Below are positions 1-5,153 of a DNA stretch of 7,336 nt, piece after piece (position 1 is the first letter of the stretch; each line of letters begins with the position of its first letter). Both the position numbers and the translations under genes were made by a program. Under the pieces are notes generated by a model. The model saw nothing but the letters and a program-made list of their open reading frames with translations, made no database searches and was not told where the DNA came from. Origin of the DNA: Syntrophaceae bacterium (GTDB lineage Bacteria > Desulfobacterota > Syntrophia > Syntrophales > UBA2185); the NCBI GenBank assembly GCA_017885225.1, contig JAFNGM010000212.1:1-7336 (forward strand), read 5' to 3'.

Positions 1-1146
1 TGGGGCATGAAGGTGTCTATAGAAAAGGCTCTGGAAAGATTGGGACAGGGGCAGGGCCTTGTTTACATTGCCATAATGGACGAACGGGACATATTTCTGG
101 GCAGCCAGGGACAGTTGCCCGAAAAATGGGAGAAGGGAAATTTACATATAGAGGAAATCTTTGCGGGTACAAAGAAATTTGAAAGCCGGCAAATTTTTTC
201 TCACGATAAAAAAATCCTGGAAATAGTTGCACCCATATACTTGTTCGACAAGGTAGCAGGGGTTGTAAGGCTTGGTCTGGACAGGGAGGGTACCGACGAG
301 ATCCTTGCAGAAAACAGGCGTAATATAATATTCTTTATGGCGTCCATCATATTGATTACATTGTTGTCGATGTGGATACTGTACCGCAATCAAAACAGAC
401 ACCTTGCCGGCATTGTGGAAATGGAGAGACAATTGGAAAAGGCGGAGCGGTTATCCGCTCTTGGCCAGCTTGCCGCCGGGGTCGCCCACGAGATTCGCAA
501 TCCCCTTAATGCCATAAGTATGGCCAGCCAGAGGCTCAAGCGGGAATTTATGCCGGGTGATGAAGAGAAGATAAAGGAGTTTCAAATTCTCGCGAGTGTT
601 ATCCGTGATGAGATCAGACGTTTGGACGGCATTATTGAGGAGTTTTTGACGTTTTCGAAAAGCCGCCGCCTCGAACTCCATGATTATCCTGTGAGAGAAG
701 TTCTGCAGAAGATCGTCAATCTCATAAAGGAGGAGGCTGCCCTGAAGGGCATTACCATAGAAACCCGGTACCATCATGAGCCGGCGATCATTCCTATGGA
801 TGTAGATAAACTTCAGCAGGCCCTTTTGAATTTTGTAAAGAATGCGATGGAATCGATTTCCGGCGCGGGCAACATCATTATTTCTGTGAATACGGCTGGA
901 AAAGACCGGGTTAGCATAAGAGTCTCCGATAACGGTTGCGGCATGACGTCACAGGAAATTGAGAGGATTTTCAATCCTGAATATACCACGAAGGAGAAGG
1001 GGCTGGGCCTCGGGCTTCCCCTTGCCCATGAAATCATTCGCGGCCATGGCGGTGCAATAAGTGTCGTCAGCCAACAGGGGGGAGGAACGACGTTTGAGAT
1101 CATGCTGCCGGCGGGAAGGGCAGGGGACAAGAATGGAAAAGGCTAA
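1..1146 (+). CDS. Membrane sensor histidine kinase, N-terminus outside the window (partial)
   Basis: Senses a signal outside the membrane and autophosphorylates to pass phosphate to a response regulator, almost certainly the adjacent one. The reading frame is open to the first base of the window. Numbered from the ATG at 7, residues 1-105 look like the end of an extracytoplasmic Cache/PAS-like sensor (APIYLFDKVAGVVRLGLD near 75-92), followed by one membrane helix at about 107-125. The HisKA domain has the H-box AHEIRNPLNAI with phospho-acceptor His161. The HATPase domain shows the N-box (LNFVKNAMES, Asn275 and Asn279), the G1 box DNGCGM at 308-313, an F-box near 321 and the G2 box GLGLGLPLA at 332-340. 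Such kinases usually have a first membrane helix before the sensor, and it is missing here. The ATG at 7 has no properly spaced ribosome site in view, so the true start probably lies upstream. It resembles ZraS/HydH-like kinases. Family is certain; the signal is unknown. Confidence 0.93.
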   Translation, partial: WGMKVSIEKALERLGQGQGLVYIAIMDERDIFLGSQGQLPEKWEKGNLHIEEIFAGTKKFESRQIFSHDKKILEIVAPIYLFDKVAGVVRLGLDREGTDEILAENRRNIIFFMASIILITLLSMWILYRNQNRHLAGIVEMERQLEKAERLSALGQLAAGVAHEIRNPLNAISMASQRLKREFMPGDEEKIKEFQILASVIRDEIRRLDGIIEEFLTFSKSRRLELHDYPVREVLQKIVNLIKEEAALKGITIETRYHHEPAIIPMDVDKLQQALLNFVKNAMESISGAGNIIISVNTAGKDRVSIRVSDNGCGMTSQEIERIFNPEYTTKEKGLGLGLPLAHEIIRGHGGAISVVSQQGGGTTFEIMLPAGRAGDKNGKG

Positions 1147-1158
1147 AGGAATTCAGGC

Positions 1159-2520
1159 ATGAAGAATTTACATATTCTGGTTGTTGAAGATGGTCAGTCG
1201 CAACGGGAAATGCTCCGTGATTTTTTAATTAAGGAGGGCTATGCGATTGCGGAAGCTGAGAACGGAGAGAAAGCTATCCAGTCCGCATTGAAAGGCCATT
1301 TTGACATGATCCTGCTGGATTATAAGATGCCCGGCATGGACGGAATGCAGGTATTGAAAAAGGTAAAAATGATCAATCCGGAGATCGATGTAGTCATCAT
1401 TACCGCATACGGTACAATAGAAACGGCGGTGGAGGCCATGAAGGCCGGGGCTATAGATTATATTACCAAACCTATAGACTTTGAGGAGCTTCTTATCCTT
1501 TTAAACCGCGTATCGGAGCGGCGTGTCCTGCTAAGGGAAAATGAGATTCTCCGCCAGGGGCTGAGGGAAAAGGGCGTCACGCTCGACAAGATCGTGTATG
1601 GCAGCCAAAAGATGAATGCCCTTATCAGCATGGCGAGTAGGATTGCCGCCAGCCGTGCCACCGTTCTTATCAGGGGGGAAAGCGGGACAGGCAAGGAATT
1701 GTTTGCGAAGCTGATCCACAATCTCAGCCCCCGCTCCGCACGTCCTATCATTACGGTAAACTGCAGCGCTCTTTCCGAAAGCCTCCTGGAGAGTGAACTG
1801 TTTGGCCATGAAAAGGGATCCTTCACGGGCGCAATGGCAAGAAGAATCGGAAGATTTGAAGAATCCGACGGTGGTACTCTATTTCTGGATGAGATCGGCG
1901 ATATATCAGTTTCTGTTCAGGTAAAACTGCTCCGTTTCCTTCAGGAACGTGAGTTTCAGCGCGTGGGAGGAAATCAGACTATCCGTTCCGATGTGCGGAT
2001 TATTAGTGCCACCAACCGTGATCTGGAAGCGAAGGTGAAGGAAGGAACCTTCAGAGAAGACCTTTTCTACAGGTTGAATGTGGTTGTCATGGACATTCCC
2101 CCCTTGAGAGAGCGAAAAGAAGACGTACAGTTGCTTATTGACCATTTTCTGAAACGCTTTGCCGCGGAAAATGGCAAAGACGTTACAGGTATCACACGCG
2201 AAGCCAGGGATCTGCTTCTGAAATACGATTACCCCGGCAACGTCAGGGAACTGGAAAATATCATGGAAAGGGCTGTGGTAATATCCAGAAATCATGTGGT
2301 CTCGATTGATGATCTTCCCTTTACGGGAGATAAAATCTATGCGGTCGACGGAGGGAAGAAAGGAGGATTATTGCGGGGATCCATAGAAAAAGTGGAGCGC
2401 GCATTAATCATTGAGGCCATGGAAAAAGCAGGGGATCATCAGACAAAGGCGGCGGAAATTCTCGGTATCAGCGAGCGTATGCTGCGGTACAAGCTTAAGA
2501 AGTACAGTCTCAAGCATTAA
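1159..2520 (+). CDS. Sigma-54-dependent response regulator, NtrC/ZraR family
   Basis: Phosphorylation-controlled activator of RNA polymerase carrying sigma-54; a complete three-domain protein of 453 residues, normal for the family. The receiver domain (1-120) has the acceptor Asp54 in LLDYKMPG, with Thr82 and Lys104 as switch residues. The AAA+ domain (about 147-375) shows Walker A GESGTGKE at 173-180, the sigma-54 contact loop GSFTGA at 220-225 (a common variant of GAFTGA), Walker B LFLDEIGD at 241-248, the arginine-finger segment FREDLFYRLNV at 298-308 and the sensor II motif YPGNVRELEN at 358-367. A Fis-type helix-turn-helix ends the protein (about 427-447, TKAAEILGISERMLRYKL). The start is supported by AAGGA at 1146-1150, 8 bases before the ATG. 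It begins 12 bases after the kinase stop, so the two are surely cotranscribed partners. No sigma-54 promoter was recognised in this window, so its targets are probably elsewhere. Confidence 0.96.
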   Translation: MKNLHILVVEDGQSQREMLRDFLIKEGYAIAEAENGEKAIQSALKGHFDMILLDYKMPGMDGMQVLKKVKMINPEIDVVIITAYGTIETAVEAMKAGAIDYITKPIDFEELLILLNRVSERRVLLRENEILRQGLREKGVTLDKIVYGSQKMNALISMASRIAASRATVLIRGESGTGKELFAKLIHNLSPRSARPIITVNCSALSESLLESELFGHEKGSFTGAMARRIGRFEESDGGTLFLDEIGDISVSVQVKLLRFLQEREFQRVGGNQTIRSDVRIISATNRDLEAKVKEGTFREDLFYRLNVVVMDIPPLRERKEDVQLLIDHFLKRFAAENGKDVTGITREARDLLLKYDYPGNVRELENIMERAVVISRNHVVSIDDLPFTGDKIYAVDGGKKGGLLRGSIEKVERALIIEAMEKAGDHQTKAAEILGISERMLRYKLKKYSLKH

Positions 2521-2553
2521 GGAGCTGTCACGTAATAACTGTTGACAGCTCCT
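2520..2553. terminator. Hairpin between convergent genes, probable bidirectional terminator
   Basis: A perfect 11-bp inverted repeat (AGGAGCTGTCA at 2520-2530 and TGACAGCTCCT at 2543-2553) with a 12-base loop lies between the response regulator stop and the end of the convergent aminotransferase. Neither side has a strong T-run (TCTTGG to the right; TTAATGCTT read leftward). Intrinsic termination is therefore inferred from position and symmetry, and it may be inefficient or act mainly to stabilise 3' ends. Confidence 0.6.
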
Positions 2554-2577
2554 CTTGGTGTAAATCGGATTACATGC

Positions 2578-3783
2578 CTAAAGTACTTCTTTTGCGGCGC
2601 TCTTCACCGCGTCGATCACTTTTTTAATCGCTGCGTCATCCATGTTTACCGAAATCCCTAACGCGATTGCCCTTTCCAGAAGTTCTTTCGATTTCGGCAG
2701 GTCTCCTTTTTTATACATAAATTCTTTCGCCTGGTAGGGACAGGTAAAGGGGCATTTTTCACGGTGCAGGGTACGACGTTCCATCATATCCGGGAAGTTA
2801 TCAAAGAAATGCCAGTTCATGCCGGAGGGCAATATCTTGGTCCCGATGCCTTTCTGACCAAGTGACTTGCCAAATTCAATTACCTTTGCCGCACTGGGAA
2901 GGAAGAAGATCAGGCAATCGCCGCCGTCACCCGCGGGGTCAGGCAAATCACGGAATTCAAATCCAAGCGGTGCAATACCTTCTTTCATCTGTGCCTTGTT
3001 TTCCCGCTGCCGTCTCAAAACATAGTCCAGCTTCTTCAATTGCTCCGCACCCATGGCTCCCGCCATTTCATCCATGCGGAAATTCATGCCCGGGAACGCC
3101 CGATCCTCATCTCCCCGTGGTATGGCCGGATTGTGGATATGGCCGTGATCATGGAAATATTCAGCCCGGCGGTATAACTCTTCGCTGTCGGTGGCGACCA
3201 TGCCGCCCTCCCCGGTGGTAATCGTTTTCACATAATCAAAGCTGTAAATACCCATGTCGCCGATGGTCCCTGTTTTTTTCCCCTTATAGGAACTTCCGGT
3301 AGCCTGGGCGGAATCTTCCAGAACCGGGATTTTATGTTTCCTCGCAATCTGCATTATCTCATCCATCCGGGCCGGAACGCCGAGCATGTGAACAGGAATA
3401 ATCGCCGCGGTGCGAGATGTTATTTTCTTTTCCAAATCTGCAGGGTCCATATTGAGGCTTTTATCTATTTCTGCAGGTATGGGCACCGCTCTCGTTTCCA
3501 GAATTGCTTCGTACGTTGCCACGAAGGTAAATGCGGTGGTGATTACTTCATCACCGGGGCCGACTCCCATCGCCGCCAGGGCTGTTCTCAACGCGGTGGT
3601 GCCTGAGGAAACTGCCTGACAGTATTTGATTCCCATGTACTTCGCAAAATCCCTTTCAAACTCCGCTACCTTGTAGATGCCCTTTCGCTGCGCGTCAAAC
3701 CCGTAACGGAACAACACACCTCTGTCAAGAACATCGCTTACCGCCGCCTTTTCTTCTTTGCCAATAAGTTCAGATCCACCCAT
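2578..3783 (-). CDS. DegT/DnrJ/EryC1/StrS-family PLP aminotransferase, KdnA-like
   Basis: A pyridoxal-phosphate aminotransferase (fold type I) of the family that aminates keto-sugars, usually for surface polysaccharides or antibiotics. It is full length at 401 residues. Visible family marks are SSGTTALRTAL at 59-69 (phosphate binding), FTFVAT at 85-90, EDSAQA at 156-161 with the PLP-ring Asp157, and SFDYVKTITTGEGG at 181-194 with the Schiff-base Lys186. FRMDEMAGAMG follows at 235-245. The RYGFD motif at 26-30 and DHGHIH at 212-217 recall KdnA, the 8-amino-3,8-dideoxy-manno-octulosonate transaminase, but this is from memory of the family and the substrate is not proven. The KdnB partner is not in the window. 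A C-x3-C pair (Cys344, Cys348) sits in the C-terminal part. The start has an excellent AGGAGGT (3791-3797) 7 bases upstream. The gene stands alone, convergent to the regulator and divergent from the aro operon. Confidence 0.9.
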   Translation of the reverse strand: MGGSELIGKEEKAAVSDVLDRGVLFRYGFDAQRKGIYKVAEFERDFAKYMGIKYCQAVSSGTTALRTALAAMGVGPGDEVITTAFTFVATYEAILETRAVPIPAEIDKSLNMDPADLEKKITSRTAAIIPVHMLGVPARMDEIMQIARKHKIPVLEDSAQATGSSYKGKKTGTIGDMGIYSFDYVKTITTGEGGMVATDSEELYRRAEYFHDHGHIHNPAIPRGDEDRAFPGMNFRMDEMAGAMGAEQLKKLDYVLRRQRENKAQMKEGIAPLGFEFRDLPDPAGDGGDCLIFFLPSAAKVIEFGKSLGQKGIGTKILPSGMNWHFFDNFPDMMERRTLHREKCPFTCPYQAKEFMYKKGDLPKSKELLERAIALGISVNMDDAAIKKVIDAVKSAAKEVL

Positions 3784-3992
3784 GATTAAAACCTCCTGAG
3801 TTGTTTAGTGAAGCGGTTTGGTTCTCCTTTCATTAGTTATCACACACAATCTATGAATGCAAATGCCGCATTGAGTTTTTATGATGTAAAGCGACCGGAA
3901 GTTCTCCCGCGGAATCGGCCCATGGACGAGGCCACAGTGACATGCGGCATGGAGGTGGAAAGATGGAATGTCATGGTTTCCACTGCTTTTTC

Positions 3993-4021
3993 TTGACTAT
4001 GATATCATAGTGTACCATAAT
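3993..4021 (+). promoter_or_regulatory. Sigma-70-type promoter of the aro operon
   Basis: TTGACT (3993-3998) and CATAAT (4016-4021), each one base from consensus, are separated by the ideal 17 bases. Transcription should start near 4028, giving a leader of about 86 bases before the chorismate mutase start. No better promoter was seen upstream of the three rightward genes, so it probably serves all of them. Confidence 0.75.
3996..4011. promoter_or_regulatory. Perfect 16-bp palindrome in the promoter spacer, likely operator
   Basis: ACTATGATATCATAGT is identical to its reverse complement. It covers the last three bases of the -35 element and most of the spacer, so a dimeric protein bound here would block RNA polymerase. 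The symmetry and position are seen directly; the repressor is unknown. I do not recognise it as a TrpR or TyrR box. It could also affect a weak leftward promoter overlapping the same DNA and so coordinate both divergent units. Confidence 0.6.
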
Positions 4022-4042
4022 CTTCTTTAATTCCAAAGGACT

Positions 4043-4080
4043 CAGTCTTTTTGTTAAGGATGAGCTGCACAAAGAGACTG
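4043..4080 (+). promoter_or_regulatory. Leader hairpin upstream of chorismate mutase
   Basis: CAGTCTTTTT (4043-4052) pairs with AAAGAGACTG (4071-4080), ten pairs including one G:U, around an 18-base loop. It lies wholly within the predicted leader and ends 21 bases before the ribosome site. No T-run follows it, so it is not itself a terminator. Its left arm can instead fold back on AAAGGA at 4035-4040 to make a short hairpin followed by TTGTT. Two exclusive folds would allow attenuation-like control, but this is speculative. No known riboswitch or T-box was recognised. Confidence 0.4.
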
Positions 4081-4113
4081 CCTCGATTTGACTCTCATTG
4101 AAAGGAGCCGGAA

Positions 4114-4509
4114 ATGACCGTTGTGTGTCGGGGTGTACGGGGAGCTACCACCGTCGAACAAGATTCCCGGGAAGCAATATTAGCGGCGACGGAAGAATTG
4201 CTTCACCTTATGCTTGAATCCAACCAAATTCAACGCGAAGATATTGCAAGTGTTATTTTTACCACCACACCTGATGTGATTTCTGAATATCCGGCGCTGG
4301 CTGCCAGAAAACTGCCGGGATGGGGTGACATGGCCCTTCTTTGCGGCCACGAAATGGCGGTACTGCACGGTTTAAAAAAATGTATTCGTGTGTTGCTTCA
4401 CTGGAATACGAGCAAAGCAGCGCACGAAATCAACCATATTTATATCAAAGAGGCGGTAAATTTGCGCCCGGACATTGCGGCGCCTCACAGCAATACGCTC
4501 CGCAGGTAA
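4114..4509 (+). CDS. aroH: Chorismate mutase, AroH class (monofunctional)
   Basis: Converts chorismate to prephenate, the entry step to phenylalanine and tyrosine, in the cytoplasm; AroH enzymes act as trimers. The 131-residue protein aligns along nearly its whole length with the Bacillus subtilis AroH enzyme (127 residues) as I recall it. RGVRGATTVEQD at 6-17 contains Arg9 (Arg7 in B. subtilis), ATPD corresponds to TTPD at 51-54, and CGHEM at 77-81 holds Glu80 (Glu78). GLKKCIRV at 86-93 holds Arg92 (Arg90), and Tyr110 matches Tyr108. All catalytic residues are therefore present. The C-terminal tail after LRPD is divergent, as is usual. AAGGAG at 4102-4107 lies 6 bases before the ATG. It is the first gene of the probable operon; the next gene starts 96 bases later. 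This fold is unrelated to the AroQ mutases found in most proteobacteria. Confidence 0.95.
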   Translation: MTVVCRGVRGATTVEQDSREAILAATEELLHLMLESNQIQREDIASVIFTTTPDVISEYPALAARKLPGWGDMALLCGHEMAVLHGLKKCIRVLLHWNTSKAAHEINHIYIKEAVNLRPDIAAPHSNTLRR

Positions 4510-4605
4510 GTGCGGGAAAAGAAGTGAAACATCGTGAGGTGATTTGGCAGCACACGGATTGTATCACCTATATCTTGGAAGTCAGCCTGGAAGGAAATGC
4601 AGCGC

Positions 4606-5148
4606 ATGGATAAAGAAAAAAAGAATATCGTCTTGACAGGCTTTATGGGTACGGGAAAAACAACCGTGGGTAAACTGCTTGCCGCGGAGTTAGGATATGA
4701 ATTCATTGATACGGACAGTGTGATAGAAACTCGCGGTGGTTGTTCTATTCCTGGAATATTTCGCGAGTCGGGCGAGGATGTGTTCCGCCGCCTGGAGGCC
4801 GATCTTGTCCTGGAATTGGCGGAACGGGAAGGACTGGTCATTGCAACCGGCGGGCGTCTCATGCTTGACCCGGCAAACGCGGCTGCATTAAGCGGCAAAG
4901 GCCTGGTATTCTGCTTGGCGGCAACACCGGATGAAATATTGTCCCGGGTGATGAACAATCAGCAATCCCGTCCCTTGCTCGATGTGACGGAACCCGGCGA
5001 GCGAATTGTTGAACTGTTAGAGGAGCGCGCTGAGGGGTACAGGCGCTTTTACCAGGTGATGACAAATGACAAGAGCCCGGAAGAAATAACCAGGGAGTTG
5101 GTCGACCTTTTCCGATACTTCGCAGCGCCAAAAGGGGATTCTTATTAA
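4606..5148 (+). CDS. aroK: Shikimate kinase
   Basis: Phosphorylates shikimate at the 3-hydroxyl with ATP, step five of the chorismate pathway, in the cytoplasm. I choose the ATG at 4606 (180 residues) over the one at 4597: GGAAGGA at 4589-4595 is 10 bases from the former but only 1 from the latter. Counting from 4606, the P-loop GFMGTGKTT is at 12-20, FIDTDSVIE at 33-41 gives the shikimate/Mg aspartates (Asp35, Asp37), FRRLE at 60-64 holds the substrate arginine Arg61, and ATGGR is at 80-84. SRPLL at 121-125 is the lid with Arg122, and ERAEGY holds Arg141, matching the R-x-P-x-Y arginine. Length is normal. One oddity is that the usual GGG of the shikimate-binding loop reads GGR, with Arg84 at the third glycine. 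The enzyme works upstream of its chorismate mutase neighbour; two intervening pathway steps are not encoded here. Confidence 0.93.
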   Translation: MDKEKKNIVLTGFMGTGKTTVGKLLAAELGYEFIDTDSVIETRGGCSIPGIFRESGEDVFRRLEADLVLELAEREGLVIATGGRLMLDPANAAALSGKGLVFCLAATPDEILSRVMNNQQSRPLLDVTEPGERIVELLEERAEGYRRFYQVMTNDKSPEEITRELVDLFRYFAAPKGDSY

Positions 5149-5153
5149 AAATC

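Larger units (their letters stand above)
3784..4113. other. Divergent intergenic region of 330 bases
   Basis: It lies between the starts of the leftward aminotransferase and the rightward chorismate mutase. Its right third holds the promoter, palindrome and leader hairpin listed separately. Its left two thirds (3798-3990) show no convincing gene or RNA. The leftward gene needs a promoter here, but only weak matches were seen: TTGGAA/TACACT, read leftward at 4036-4009 with a 16-base spacer, which would overlap the rightward promoter, and TTGCAT with an extended -10 TGTGATAAC at about 3862-3836. Neither is good enough to call. Confidence 0.6.

Noticed and set aside
3836..3862. Leftward promoter for the aminotransferase (TTGCAT with extended -10 GATAAC)
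   Set aside because: Only three of six bases match at -35 and the spacer is 15 bases; too weak to call.
3955..3983. Inverted repeat GTGGAAA / TTTCCAC upstream of the promoter
   Set aside because: Seven base pairs with a 15-base loop, no T-run and no link to a promoter element; expected by chance at this length.
3808..3996. Small open frame of 62 codons in the divergent intergenic region (+)
   Set aside because: No well-placed ribosome site, no recognisable domain, and it runs into the promoter and palindrome; probably chance.
4597..4605. Upstream ATG as the shikimate kinase start
   Set aside because: The ribosome site AAGGA ends only one base before it; the next in-frame ATG at 4606 has a spacing of 10.
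4485..4958. Open frame of 157 codons on the minus strand opposite shikimate kinase
   Set aside because: Lies antisense to a clearly conserved enzyme and has a low-complexity, Ser/Arg/Pro-rich translation typical of a shadow frame.
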